Below, piece after piece: positions 1 to 8,991 of a stretch of DNA of 64,000 nucleotides. The DNA lies in contig JBPBPL010000014.1 in NCBI GenBank assembly GCA_050954285.1, forward strand, positions 1 to 64,000, in the 5' to 3' direction. The position numbers and the translations under genes are program-made. The notes beneath the pieces were generated by a model, which did no database searches, was not told the DNA's origin, and worked only from the letters and a program-made list of their open reading frames with translations. This DNA comes from Mucilaginibacter_A sp050954285. Its GTDB lineage: Bacteria > Bacteroidota > Bacteroidia > Sphingobacteriales > Sphingobacteriaceae. Numbering within the stretch: position 1 is the stretch's first letter; the number at the start of each line of letters is the position of its first letter.

Positions 1-1606
1 TTTTGGCACCGATAGAAGCCTGAATGATAATTTCAAACTGCTGGCGCGGAATCAGTTCTTTCAGTTTTTCACAGATCTTCTTACCAAAATCATAAGAATT
101 ACTTCGGTGAATCAGGGAAGATAAAGCATCCACCGGTTCTGCGTTTAAGCGGATATCCAAACGTACCAGATCCGACTGGCGGTAACCAATTTGTGTATAA
201 TCAAAAGAAGCATAACCTTTGGAAATCGTTTTGAGTTTATCGTAAAAATCAAATACAATTTCGCCCATCGGCAACTCAAAAATCAGTTCCACACGATCAG
301 CAGTCAGGTAAGATTGATTGACGATCGTTCCGCGTTTCTGGATACAAAGCGACATCACCGGACCAACAAATTCTGATTTCGTGATGATGTTTGCTTTGAT
401 ATAAGGTTCTTCCACAAAATCCAGTTTACTCGGATCAGGCAAATCAGATGGATTATGAACCTGTAATTCATCACCTTTTGTGGTGTAAGCCAGGTAAGAA
501 ACGTTGGGAACGGTGGTGATCACCGTCATATCGAACTCGCGCTCCAATCGCTCCTGGATAATTTCCATATGCAGCATTCCGAGGAAACCACAGCGGAAAC
601 CAAAACCCAAAGCGGCGGATGATTCCGGCTCAAAAACCAACGACGCATCGTTCAGCTGCAATTTGGCCATGCTTTCGCGCAGTTCTTCGTAATCATCAGT
701 ATCCACCGGATAAATTCCGGCAAAAACCATTGGTTTTACTTCTTCAAATCCCTGGATTCCTACGGCTGCCGGTCGTTCAATCAGCGTAATCGTATCACCA
801 ACTTTAACTTCGCGTGCTTCTTTTATGCCCGAAATTATGTAGCCAACATCACCGGTTTTAATCACATCTTTTGGCAGCTGCGTCAGTTTCAATGTCCCAA
901 CTTCATCGGCAATATATTCTTTGCCGGTGGCCATAAATTTTACTTTAGTATTTTTCCGTATCTCACCGTTTACAACTTTATAATAAGCGATGATTCCGCG
1001 GAAAGAATTGTAAACCGAATCAAAAATCAATGCCTGCAAAGGTGCATCCGGATCGCCAACCGGAGCCGGAACACGGTCAATTATGGCTTTTAAAATCTCC
1101 AGAACACCCAAACCGGTTTTGCCGGAAGCAGCCAGAATATCTTCGCGTTTGCAGCCAATCAAATCCACAATCTGATCTTTCACTTCCTCCGGCATGGCAC
1201 CGGGCAAATCCATTTTATTCAAAATCGGAATAATTTCCAGATCGTTTTCCAAAGCCAGATACAAATTGGAAATCGTTTGTGCCTGGATGCCTTGCGAAGC
1301 ATCCACAATCAGCAAAGCACCTTCGCAGGCCGCAATCGAACGGGAAACTTCGTACGAAAAATCAACGTGTCCGGGCGTATCAATCAGGTTTAAAACGTAC
1401 GGCTGACCGTCCAGCACATAATCCATCTGGATGGCGTGGCTTTTGATGGTGATGCCACGCTCGCGCTCCAGATCCATATCGTCCAGCAATTGAGCCTGAG
1501 ATTCGCGTTTGGTAACGGTATTGGTATATTCGAGCAGACGATCGGCCAGGGTACTTTTACCATGATCGATGTGTGCGATGATACAGAAATTGCGGATGTG
1601 CTTCAT
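1..1606 (-). CDS. lepA: Elongation factor 4 (LepA), 3' end outside window
   Basis: This is a ribosome-associated translational GTPase that back-translocates or remodels stalled ribosomes. About 535 codons are visible of the roughly 600 usual for the family; the C-terminus lies left of base 1. The start is the ATG at 1606, giving MKHIRNFCIIAHIDHGKST, which matches the family N-terminus exactly where expected. GTPase motifs are in order: G1 HIDHGKST (residues 12-19), ERERGITIK, DTPGH and NKMDLP. The LepA-type 'GFRCGFLGMLHMEI' segment is present further on. It diverges from the kinase gene at 1678, with about 70 bp between. No exact copy of the dispersed motif occurs in the visible part, only a one-mismatch copy at 202, which fits strong protein constraint. 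Confidence 0.97.
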   Translation of the reverse strand, partial: MKHIRNFCIIAHIDHGKSTLADRLLEYTNTVTKRESQAQLLDDMDLERERGITIKSHAIQMDYVLDGQPYVLNLIDTPGHVDFSYEVSRSIAACEGALLIVDASQGIQAQTISNLYLALENDLEIIPILNKMDLPGAMPEEVKDQIVDLIGCKREDILAASGKTGLGVLEILKAIIDRVPAPVGDPDAPLQALIFDSVYNSFRGIIAYYKVVNGEIRKNTKVKFMATGKEYIADEVGTLKLTQLPKDVIKTGDVGYIISGIKEAREVKVGDTITLIERPAAVGIQGFEEVKPMVFAGIYPVDTDDYEELRESMAKLQLNDASLVFEPESSAALGFGFRCGFLGMLHMEIIQERLEREFDMTVITTVPNVSYLAYTTKGDELQVHNPSDLPDPSKLDFVEEPYIKANIITKSEFVGPVMSLCIQKRGTIVNQSYLTADRVELIFELPMGEIVFDFYDKLKTISKGYASFDYTQIGYRQSDLVRLDIRLNAEPVDALSSLIHRSNSYDFGKKICEKLKELIPRQQFEIIIQASIGAK

Positions 1607-1677
1607 TTATCCTGCAAAAATAGCGTTTTGAAGGGACAAAATTTTGTTATTATTTGGGTTGATTTTATGGAGATTAT

Positions 1678-2565
1678 ATGACCGTTTTTGAACCGGAATT
1701 AAAACAGGAAATCGAATTGGTGCTGTACCAAAATTCAGGTGATAAAAACAGTATCACTACAATTCAGCCAGTATCTGGTGGCAGCATTAATAAAGTTTTC
1801 CGCTTACAAACACAAGCAAAAGATTTTATTGTAAAGTTGAATGACGCTGCTAAATTTCCAAAAATGTTTGAATTGGAAGCCGAAGGTTTGGCTGCCATCC
1901 GTCAAACCAAAACGATTGCCGTACCTGAAGTTATTGCAACAGGAATTGCCGGAAACCAAAGCTTTTTACTGCTGGAAAACATCAAAACCGGCACAAAAAC
2001 AAAAACTTCAATACAAAAATTAGGTTCGCAACTGGCTGAAATGCACCAAAATACGGCGGATAATTTCGGTTTTGAAAAAGACAATTACATGGGTTCGCTG
2101 CCGCAATCCAACCGGAAACACGAAACTTGGAAATCGTTTTTTGTAGAAGAGCGTTTAAAGCCGATGGTTAAGCCTGCGTCAGATGCTTCTTTTATCGATC
2201 AAAAATTAGTATCGGATTTTGAAAAACTGTATCAAAAGTTGGGCGAACTTTACGATGAAGAAAAACCTTCTTTAATTCATGGTGATTTGTGGAGCGGTAA
2301 TTATCTGATCAGCAGCGAAGGAAAACCTTATCTGATTGATCCAGCCGTAAGTTATGGTTTCCGGGAGTTCGATCTGGCCATGACGAAGCTTTTTGGTGGC
2401 TTTAGTAATGATTTTTATCAGGCTTATCAGGAAGCATTTCCGTTACAATCCGATTGGCAGCAACGCATAGATTTATGGAATTTGTATCCATTGCTGATGC
2501 ATTTAAATGTGTTTGGGTTAAGTTATTTAGGGCAGGTGAAGTCTGGATTACGGAAGTTTCTTTGA
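1678..2565 (+). CDS. Fructosamine kinase family protein
   Basis: A 295-residue cytosolic kinase-fold protein of the fructosamine/ketosamine-3-kinase family, expected to phosphorylate protein-bound or free ketosamines as a deglycation step. The family signature HGDLWSGNYLI (about residue 200) carries the catalytic Asp and Asn, followed by the IDPAVSYG metal-binding segment. The C-terminus (NLYPLLMHLN...SGLRKFL) matches the normal family end, so the gene is full length. Two dispersed motifs lie inside it: 1743 gives GDKNSI and 2183, read on the other strand, gives DASFID. Its last 43 bases overlap an antisense HicB-like remnant. The exact substrate cannot be told from sequence. Confidence 0.9.
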   Translation: MTVFEPELKQEIELVLYQNSGDKNSITTIQPVSGGSINKVFRLQTQAKDFIVKLNDAAKFPKMFELEAEGLAAIRQTKTIAVPEVIATGIAGNQSFLLLENIKTGTKTKTSIQKLGSQLAEMHQNTADNFGFEKDNYMGSLPQSNRKHETWKSFFVEERLKPMVKPASDASFIDQKLVSDFEKLYQKLGELYDEEKPSLIHGDLWSGNYLISSEGKPYLIDPAVSYGFREFDLAMTKLFGGFSNDFYQAYQEAFPLQSDWQQRIDLWNLYPLLMHLNVFGLSYLGQVKSGLRKFL

Positions 2566-2633
2566 TATTCAAAATACAATTCTAAAGCTTCCTGCAAGTT
2601 GGCCAAAGCTTCTGCTTTCGATTCACCAAAATT
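2523..2633 (-). pseudogene. HicB-type antitoxin remnant
   Basis: On the minus strand a short open stretch reads NFGESKAEALANLQEALELY followed by FEYQRNF and a stop at 2523. This strongly resembles the C-terminal helix region of HicB-family antitoxins ('GES..EALAN..EALELYLE'). An in-frame TAA lies directly upstream (2634-2636), no start codon is available and no HicA toxin is beside it. I read it as a decayed fragment whose end runs under the tail of the fructosamine kinase gene. The match rests on about 20 residues, so a chance resemblance remains possible. Confidence 0.55.
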
Positions 2634-2666
2634 TTAAATGAATACTAATTTTCTTATCATTGTATA

Positions 2667-5180
2667 ATGCAGCAAAATCCGCAACTTGATCTCGCCAACA
2701 ACTTTGTACAGCATACCAACCGCAATATTTTTCTGACCGGCAAGGCTGGTACTGGCAAAACTACCTTCCTGCATCAGCTAAAAAAAACTTCCAACAAACG
2801 CATTGCGGTGGTGGCACCAACCGGCGTGGCGGCCATTAATGCGGGCGGCGTCACCATTCATTCGCTGTTTCAGCTGCCGTTTGGGCCTTACATTCCGCAG
2901 GAAAATTCAGATCAAAATACAACTTTTAAAAAGCAGTTTAACCGTGAGAAAATTAACCTGATTAAAAGTCTGGATTTGCTGGTGATTGATGAGATCAGTA
3001 TGGTGCGCGCTGATGTTTTGGATGCCATGGACGATGTGCTGCGCCGTTACCGCAACCGCAGCAAACCTTTTGGTGGCGTACAGTTGCTGATGATTGGCGA
3101 TTTGCACCAGCTTTCGCCAATTGTGAAGCGGGAAGAAGCTCAGCTATTGAAACCGTATTATGATACGATGTATTTTTTCAGCAGCCACGCGCTAAAGCAA
3201 ACGCCGCTGGTTAATATCGAACTTAAACACATTTACCGGCAGTCTGATACTTCTTTTATCGACCTTTTAAATGCCATCCGCGAAAACAGGATTGCGCAGC
3301 AGGTTTTGAACGATCTGAACAAACGATATATTCCAAATTTTAAGCCCGATGAACGTGAAGGATATATCACGCTGACGACGCACAATAATGCTGCGCAGCA
3401 TTTGAATGCAGGCAAACTGGCGGAAATTAAGCAGCCCGTTCATCGGTTTAAAGCTGTTATTCAGGGTGATTTTCCGGAATATGCCTATCCAACGGTTTCT
3501 GACCTGGAACTAAAAGCTGGCGCGCAAGTGATGTTTGTGAAAAATGACAGCTCGCGCGATAAGCTTTTTTACAATGGAAAAATTGGCAAAGTGCTGCGCG
3601 TGACGGATGAAGTGATTTACGTAAAATGTCCGGGCGATGACGATGAAATAGGAGTCAGCCCGATGATTTGGCAGAATATTAAATACGCTTTAAATGTATC
3701 TACAAAAGAAATACAGGAAAATGTTGCCGGCAGTTTTACGCAATATCCGCTGCGGCTGGCCTGGGCCATCACCATCCATAAAAGTCAGGGTTTAACGTTT
3801 GAAAAAGCGATAATTGATGCGGAAGATGCTTTTACGCATGGTCAGGTTTACGTCGCTTTAAGCAGATGTAAAACGCTGGAAGGTATGGTTTTAAGTTCTC
3901 CGCTGAAAGGAAAAAGCGTGATTACCGATCAAACAGTGGCCACTTATACGTTGGAAAGTGAACGCAACGCGCCAACAGAAAACAGCCTGACGGAAGCCAA
4001 AAAAACTTTTCAGGAGGTTTTGCTGCGCGAACTCTTTGATTTCAGTCCGGTTAAATACAAGTTTTTTGCGTTTCTGAAAGTTGCGGAAGAAAACGATCAT
4101 CTGCTGGCCGGAAAGTTTGCAGAAACATTGCATCAAATTAAAGCGGATTCAGAAAAACAGATTTATACCGTAGCCGATAAGTTTCAGCAGGAACTAAACC
4201 AGTTATTGCAGCAGCCACATCTGCCGGAAAACCACGAAGTTTTGCAGGAACGCATTAAAAAAGCAAGCACTTATTTTGTTTCCAAACTGGAGCCGATGCT
4301 TCTTTTACCGGTACAAAATCTGGCTGTGGAAACTGATAATAAAGCCATCCGAAAACTTGTGCTTGCTGCATTAAATGGTTTAAAACAAGAGATAGCTATC
4401 AAATTTAACCTGATGAAAAATGCTTCTGCAAATGGTTTTGTTGCGCTGGCCTATCTTCAAAATAAAGCCAATGTAGCTATTGATTTCGGCACAGTTTCTT
4501 CGGCTAAAAATAACGTTTCTTCAAAAACAACCGAGCAGGAATCAGACATAGAGAAATATGATTTTCCGGATCTTCACAATGCTTTACGAAACTGGAGAAA
4601 CCGGCTGGCAGAGGAAAAAAACATGCCTGCTTATGTTATTTTACATCAAAAAGTTTTAGACAGTTTGGTTGAAACGTTGCCTTCCACTTTGGCAGAACTG
4701 GAAACGATAAAAGGTATTGGCACAAGTAAAGTGCAACAATACGGCGAAGAAATTTTAGCTTATATCAATGCTTATTGTAAAAATAAAAACATCCTGCGGG
4801 AACCATTTAAACTTAATTCTGCATCTAAAAAAACACCGGTAAAAACAGTACAGCCAACTGTTGTTAAAATTGATACTAAACAAGTTTCTTTCGATCTGTT
4901 TAAAGCCGGAAAAACAATTGAAGAAATTGCTGCCGAACGTTCGTTTACAGCCGGAACAATCGAAAATCATTTATTGTATTTTGTAGAACTGGACGAACTG
5001 GAAATTACAGAAATTTTCCCGCAGAAAATGATTGAGAAGATTCAAAATTACTTCAGCAAAAAGCAGCCGGAAAACTTAAACGAAGCAAAAAATGCTTTGG
5101 GCGAAGGTGTTTCTTACAGTGCCATCCGGGCGGTGATTAAACAAGTAAATTATCAGTATCCGCAAAAATTAATCATATGA
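2667..5180 (+). CDS. PIF1-like superfamily 1 helicase with HRDC and C-terminal HTH domains
   Basis: An 837-residue ATP-dependent DNA helicase of the PIF1/RecD2-like type. Walker A is TGKAGTGKTTFL (residues 24-35) and the Walker B region is LLVIDEISMV. The C-terminal helicase motif is AITIHKSQGLTFEKAIID...YVALSRCKTLEG near residue 390. After a long linker, an HRDC-like domain follows (about 635-710, including LETIKGIGTSKVQQYGEEIL). A helix-turn-helix segment comes next (about 735-790, FDLFKAGKTIEEIAAERSFT), of the type found at the end of this family. It probably unwinds structured or forked DNA in replication or repair. Three dispersed motifs (3247, 4296, 4840) fall in linker-like stretches. 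Start ATG 2667 directly precedes the conserved AAA core. Confidence 0.9.
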   Translation: MQQNPQLDLANNFVQHTNRNIFLTGKAGTGKTTFLHQLKKTSNKRIAVVAPTGVAAINAGGVTIHSLFQLPFGPYIPQENSDQNTTFKKQFNREKINLIKSLDLLVIDEISMVRADVLDAMDDVLRRYRNRSKPFGGVQLLMIGDLHQLSPIVKREEAQLLKPYYDTMYFFSSHALKQTPLVNIELKHIYRQSDTSFIDLLNAIRENRIAQQVLNDLNKRYIPNFKPDEREGYITLTTHNNAAQHLNAGKLAEIKQPVHRFKAVIQGDFPEYAYPTVSDLELKAGAQVMFVKNDSSRDKLFYNGKIGKVLRVTDEVIYVKCPGDDDEIGVSPMIWQNIKYALNVSTKEIQENVAGSFTQYPLRLAWAITIHKSQGLTFEKAIIDAEDAFTHGQVYVALSRCKTLEGMVLSSPLKGKSVITDQTVATYTLESERNAPTENSLTEAKKTFQEVLLRELFDFSPVKYKFFAFLKVAEENDHLLAGKFAETLHQIKADSEKQIYTVADKFQQELNQLLQQPHLPENHEVLQERIKKASTYFVSKLEPMLLLPVQNLAVETDNKAIRKLVLAALNGLKQEIAIKFNLMKNASANGFVALAYLQNKANVAIDFGTVSSAKNNVSSKTTEQESDIEKYDFPDLHNALRNWRNRLAEEKNMPAYVILHQKVLDSLVETLPSTLAELETIKGIGTSKVQQYGEEILAYINAYCKNKNILREPFKLNSASKKTPVKTVQPTVVKIDTKQVSFDLFKAGKTIEEIAAERSFTAGTIENHLLYFVELDELEITEIFPQKMIEKIQNYFSKKQPENLNEAKNALGEGVSYSAIRAVIKQVNYQYPQKLII

Positions 5181-5211
5181 ATTTTACACATTATAATTAT
5201 AAAAAATTTCT

Positions 5212-5508
5212 ATGAATAACAATAGCATTAAAGAATCGTCTAAGAATTTTCAAATCTCTATTATAGATAAAGGAAATTATGCAAAAATAGAATGTACAAC
5301 AAACCGATTTCCTATTGAAAAATTCACGGAAATATTTTTCGAAGTTCTTGAATGTAATTTTAGTTCTTATAATGATGAAAGTTTTCATAAATATTGGTCA
5401 CTAAAGAATGCAATTTCTGATAGTGATAATGACTCTTTAGAATCTTATATAACTCGCCATTTAAGAATATATTTTCGTACGGAAGTAATGCCAATTTTTA
5501 GCAAATAA
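5212..5508 (+). CDS. Small hypothetical protein, 98 residues
   Basis: I do not recognise this protein. It begins 31 bp after the helicase stop, has an ATG start and encodes 98 mostly polar residues with no signal peptide or membrane segment. It is markedly more AT-rich than its neighbours, as are its flanks (5181-5211, 5509-5586). That could mean recent acquisition or a spurious open frame. The position directly behind the helicase suggests co-transcription. Aromatic and acidic residues are spread along it, as in small immunity-type proteins, but this is not diagnostic. Confidence 0.55.
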   Translation: MNNNSIKESSKNFQISIIDKGNYAKIECTTNRFPIEKFTEIFFEVLECNFSSYNDESFHKYWSLKNAISDSDNDSLESYITRHLRIYFRTEVMPIFSK

Positions 5509-5586
5509 TTATATTAAAAAAGCATTTTCCGCTTGTAAATCGATGCTACCTTAAGTTATTTAAATTATAATTTTTTTAAAAAATAG

Positions 5587-6876
5587 TCAATTTTCATCCA
5601 TCATATAATCCAGATCCGTCAAATCTTTTACACAGCCAAAACCGATCACATCGGCAACCACTTTGCCTTCCGTAATTTCTACGGCGCGTTTTAGTTTATC
5701 GGCACCAAATTTTTGCTGAATGGCATACATGGCTTTACGTGCCGTTTCGCCGCGGTTCACATCTTCAAACAAACTGTACAGCATTTTGCCGTTGTTTACA
5801 AAATCGGTTACCATTATGCGCAAACCACTGATTTTATCGTTTAAAACCGGCGGCGATTGCGTGGTTTCTTCAAATTTGGCCACTCTGATTTTGATCATAC
5901 GCATCAAACTGATCGCATCCTGAATCGGGTTGGTGATCGAAAACCCATCCTGCCAGCAACTTTCATCCACATATTTCACCACAAAAGCTACGTTCCGGCA
6001 ATAAAAACTGTGATGCACCATACGCCGTTCCAGCGTAGTGCAAAGCGTTAAAAACAGCTGATTAATATATTCCAGATTGCTTCTTTTATCGGCAGAAATT
6101 TGGCGCATCGCCTGCATTCCTTTGTAATCCGTTACGGCCATGCCGGTTTCAATAAAGTTCAAACGGTAATGCCAGTATACACCTTCAATGCTTTTAAAGA
6201 TAGCTTTTAAACGTTCCGGCGCCGTGTAGCGCATTTGCAGCGGCGTAACAATGCCGGCGCGCTCCAGTCGGTACGCCATATTTTTACCTATTCCAGGCAG
6301 ATCAGACAGTTTTAGGTTGATCAGTTTTTCATCAATATTTTGTGAAGTGATGATTTGCAAACCATCAAAACCTCCAATATCAGAACCCAGTTTGGCCAGA
6401 AAAGCATTTGGGGCAATGCCGATGGAACACGTCAGCCAGTCGCCAACTTCGCGCTTAATATCTTCCTTTATTTTTTGTGCGATAAAAACTGGATCCGGGT
6501 AAACCATTTTGTAATTAGTGAGATTGACGATGGCTTCATCAATACTTTTCGGGATCACTTCCGGGCAATATCGCTTTAAAACATGGATGATTTTGGTGTG
6601 AAACTGCCGGTAACGTTCCGGATGACTTTCTACCGGAATCAGCTCCGGACAAATTTTCATGGCTTCGTTCAGCCGCATCCCGGTTTTTACGCCCATCCGT
6701 TTCGCTTCCACCGAAAGCGCAATCGCAAAACCAAACTTGCCGGTATAAACGCAAACCGCCACTGGGCGGCCGCGCAGCCAGTAATTATCCTGCTGCTCGC
6801 AACGGGCAAAAAAGCTGTTCATATCCACAAAAAGCACGCGCGGCTCGGTTTGTACTTTAATCGAATTCTGGTTCAT
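5587..6876 (-). CDS. dinB: Y-family DNA polymerase (Pol IV-like)
   Basis: A translesion DNA polymerase of about 429 residues. The catalytic palm shows FVDMNSFFARCEQQ near the N-terminus and SIDEAIVNL (first and second metal-binding acids). A helix-hairpin-helix segment follows (LSDLPGIGKNMAYRLERAGI), then a little-finger region. The open frame extends 41 codons upstream to 6999. I chose the ATG at 6876 because family similarity begins just after it and the extension covers a dispersed motif (6950) typical of the intergenic spaces here. It diverges from the oxidoreductase at 7008. It ends with QKFGADKLKRAV...GKVVADVIGFGCVKDL, as in DinB-like proteins. A second motif (6077) encodes DKRSN. Confidence 0.9.
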   Translation of the reverse strand: MNQNSIKVQTEPRVLFVDMNSFFARCEQQDNYWLRGRPVAVCVYTGKFGFAIALSVEAKRMGVKTGMRLNEAMKICPELIPVESHPERYRQFHTKIIHVLKRYCPEVIPKSIDEAIVNLTNYKMVYPDPVFIAQKIKEDIKREVGDWLTCSIGIAPNAFLAKLGSDIGGFDGLQIITSQNIDEKLINLKLSDLPGIGKNMAYRLERAGIVTPLQMRYTAPERLKAIFKSIEGVYWHYRLNFIETGMAVTDYKGMQAMRQISADKRSNLEYINQLFLTLCTTLERRMVHHSFYCRNVAFVVKYVDESCWQDGFSITNPIQDAISLMRMIKIRVAKFEETTQSPPVLNDKISGLRIMVTDFVNNGKMLYSLFEDVNRGETARKAMYAIQQKFGADKLKRAVEITEGKVVADVIGFGCVKDLTDLDYMMDEN

Positions 6877-7007
6877 GGAACCAAATATGCTAATATTTTT
6901 AGCAATTAAGTGTGTTGTGGAAAGATTTATTTTGAAAAAATTTAAGCCGATACTGTTTTTATCGCCTAAAAATTGTTGCTTAATTAGCAGTTTATTCACA
7001 ACAACTC

Positions 7008-7916
7008 ATGATTAAAATTGGAATTATCGGTTTAGGCGATATTGCCGCCAAAGCTTATTTGCCCGTGCTCAGCAGTAAAATTGGTTTCGAGTTTCATTTA
7101 TGTTCCCGAAATGAGAAGCGTTTGCAGGAACTGGGCGACAAATACCGTTTCCCAAATCAGCATAAAACCATAGCCGGTTTAATTGCAGCTGGCATTAAAG
7201 CAGCTTTTGTAAACGCTGCTACCGAAGCGCATTTTAACATTGTAAAACAGCTTTTGGAAGCCGATATTGCGGTTTTTGTAGATAAACCGATTTCGATGAA
7301 TTATCAGCAATCCAAGCAATTGGTAGAGTTGGCCGAAGCGCGGAATTTATTGCTAATGGTTGGTTTTAACCGGAGGTATGCGCCTGTTTATCAGCACCTG
7401 AAACTGGAAAATCCAATGCTGATTATCCTGCAAAAAAACCGCAAAAGTTTGCCCGATTTAGTGCGCCGTTTTGTGGTGGAAGATTTTATCCATGTAGTTG
7501 ATACTTTGCGCTATTTGTTTCCCTATCCAATTGAAAATCTGATTGTTAATGGCATCAAAAAAGATACAATGTTGCATCAGTTGGTTATCCAGTTTGTATC
7601 CAAGTCTGGCGAAGTTGCGATTGGAATTATGAACCGGGATACCGCAACTACAGAAGAAAAACTGGAAGTGATGACGGCCACGCAAAAGAAAACGGTTTAC
7701 AATGTTTCGGATTTAATCTCCGAAGAAAATAAAAATACTATTAAACTTGGAACAAACGATTGGGAATCAACGCTGCATAAACGCGGCTTTGAACAGATGA
7801 CGGACGATTTTTTGCAAGCTGTTGTGAGCAATAAAACAACGCAGATTTCGGCTCGTGATGCTTTGTTTACCCATGAAATTTGCGAACGGATTGTGGCGCA
7901 ATTAGAAAAACATTGA
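7008..7916 (+). CDS. Gfo/Idh/MocA family oxidoreductase
   Basis: A 302-residue NAD(P)-dependent oxidoreductase. The N-terminal Rossmann motif IGIIGLGDIAAKAYLPVL is clear, followed by VDKPISMNYQQSKQLVELAE, where the Lys of the 'KP' pair is the family's catalytic lysine. The C-terminal half is a substrate-binding domain whose specificity I cannot read. Substrates in this family are usually sugars or polyols. It is divergent from dinB with a 131-bp intergenic region carrying one dispersed motif (6950). No operon partner is evident. Confidence 0.88.
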   Translation: MIKIGIIGLGDIAAKAYLPVLSSKIGFEFHLCSRNEKRLQELGDKYRFPNQHKTIAGLIAAGIKAAFVNAATEAHFNIVKQLLEADIAVFVDKPISMNYQQSKQLVELAEARNLLLMVGFNRRYAPVYQHLKLENPMLIILQKNRKSLPDLVRRFVVEDFIHVVDTLRYLFPYPIENLIVNGIKKDTMLHQLVIQFVSKSGEVAIGIMNRDTATTEEKLEVMTATQKKTVYNVSDLISEENKNTIKLGTNDWESTLHKRGFEQMTDDFLQAVVSNKTTQISARDALFTHEICERIVAQLEKH

Positions 7917-8039
7917 TGAAGACGCTTTGACAAAATTAACATAACAATTGCCGATCAATCTACTGTTATAAAGATAGCAAACTATAAAAGTTGCCACCCA
8001 GGTGTGTTGGGCTGAATGCCACCCGGAGGCGATCCGGCA

Positions 8040-8207
8040 TTCTTGAATTTTTGGTTCTTTTTGTTCAAGCAAAAAGAACGTAATACCAAGCAACCGCAGG
8101 TTTGCTTTATAAAGCGTACTTCTTTTACCGCACAATTATTCAAACGGGCTTTTCAACCCTTATTTTCATTCTTTTTACTTGAACAAAAAGAACCAAAAAA
8201 TCAAGAA
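8040..8207. repeat. REPIN-like inverted repeat pair in a 452-bp intergenic gap
   Basis: The gap 7917-8368 holds no convincing gene. Within it, two 39-base arms (8040-8078 and 8169-8207) are inverted copies of each other with two mismatches. Each arm is itself an imperfect palindrome built on TTCTTTTTG and CAAAAAGAA. Similarity seems to continue weakly outward (CGATC near 8030 and GATCG near 8214). This is the architecture of a REP doublet (REPIN). A dispersed 12-mer (8116) sits between the arms and another (8354) lies 3 bases before the Nudix start codon. A frame through the element (8016-8333) has low-complexity Phe/Lys/Arg content and is not a believable protein. Confidence 0.8.
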
Positions 8208-8368
8208 CGGCTGATCGCTCGTCCGCGCACCCGTTCAGCCCACCGCTCCTGGACGCATACCTTGCAAGCGTTTCTGAAAGTTCAATTTTTCAGTTGGACA
8301 AAAAGCTGTTTTTGTTCTTTTCTTGAAACCTGATTATATTCATTTTGTTACCCTAAAAACAGCAAAAC

Positions 8369-8953
8369 ATGTCAGCAATTAAAATTATCGACCGTAAAAC
8401 TTTAGGTCCAAGTAAATACAAACTTGAAAACGTTACCTACGAAACCCCTGGAAAAGATGGAAAGCCAACACAAAACGAGTGCGAAATTTACCACCGTCCG
8501 TCTGGTGCCGTTATCTTGTTGTATGATCGGGCAAGGGAAAAATTATTGCTTACCCGGCAACTTCGTTTACCAACCTATTTTAACGGCAATGAATCCGGTG
8601 ATTTGATTGAAGTTTGCGCCGGCCTTACCGATGAAGGCGAAACGGTAGAAGAAGGAGCCATCCGCGAAGTAAAAGAAGAATTGGGTTACGAATTGAATGC
8701 GGTAAAAAAAGTGTATGAAGCTTATCTTTCGCCGGGCGGAGATGTTGAATTGGCACATTTTTTCATTGCCGAATATCACCCAAATATGAAAGTTGGAAAA
8801 GGCGGCGGTTTGGAACAAGAAGGTGAAGATGTAACCGCAGTGGAAATGGATTTTACAGAAGCCAAGACCAAGTTACAGCAGGGCGAATTTAAGGATGCCA
8901 AAACGATTATCCTGTTGCAGTATTTTTTTATGAATCCTGATTTTGACGAATAA
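8369..8953 (+). CDS. nudK: Nudix hydrolase, GDP-mannose pyrophosphatase-like (NudK type)
   Basis: A 194-residue Nudix hydrolase. The Nudix box runs from GLTDEGETVEEGAIREVKEE, with REVKEELG supplying the metal-binding glutamates (about residues 90-112). The preceding NGNESGDLIEVCAGL segment and overall length resemble GDP-mannose/ADP-ribose pyrophosphatases such as E. coli NudK, which hydrolyse sugar nucleotides to NMP and sugar phosphate. A dispersed motif lies immediately upstream (8354-8365). The NudK assignment over other ADP-sugar pyrophosphatases is tentative; Nudix membership is certain. Confidence 0.85.
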   Translation: MSAIKIIDRKTLGPSKYKLENVTYETPGKDGKPTQNECEIYHRPSGAVILLYDRAREKLLLTRQLRLPTYFNGNESGDLIEVCAGLTDEGETVEEGAIREVKEELGYELNAVKKVYEAYLSPGGDVELAHFFIAEYHPNMKVGKGGGLEQEGEDVTAVEMDFTEAKTKLQQGEFKDAKTIILLQYFFMNPDFDE

Positions 8954-8955
8954 GT

Positions 8956-8985
8956 TGTACATTTGATTGTACAAGTAAATGTACA
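8956..8985. promoter_or_regulatory. Probable YefM-YoeB autoregulatory operator (three TGTACA sites)
   Basis: Three TGTACA cores at 8956, 8968 and 8980 lie exactly 12 bp apart, ending 6 bp before the antitoxin start codon. TGTACA palindromes spaced about one helical turn apart are the known binding sites of YefM in E. coli (established from memory). Autorepression by the YefM-YoeB complex is therefore likely. Confidence 0.82.
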
Positions 8986-8991
8986 AAAAGT

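Noticed and set aside
6877..6999. N-terminal extension of the dinB frame
   Set aside because: It has no family similarity, covers a typical intergenic motif copy, and the normal Y-family start lies at 6876.
8016..8333. 105-residue plus-strand frame
   Set aside because: It is a translation through the REPIN-like palindromes, giving Phe/Lys/Arg low complexity.
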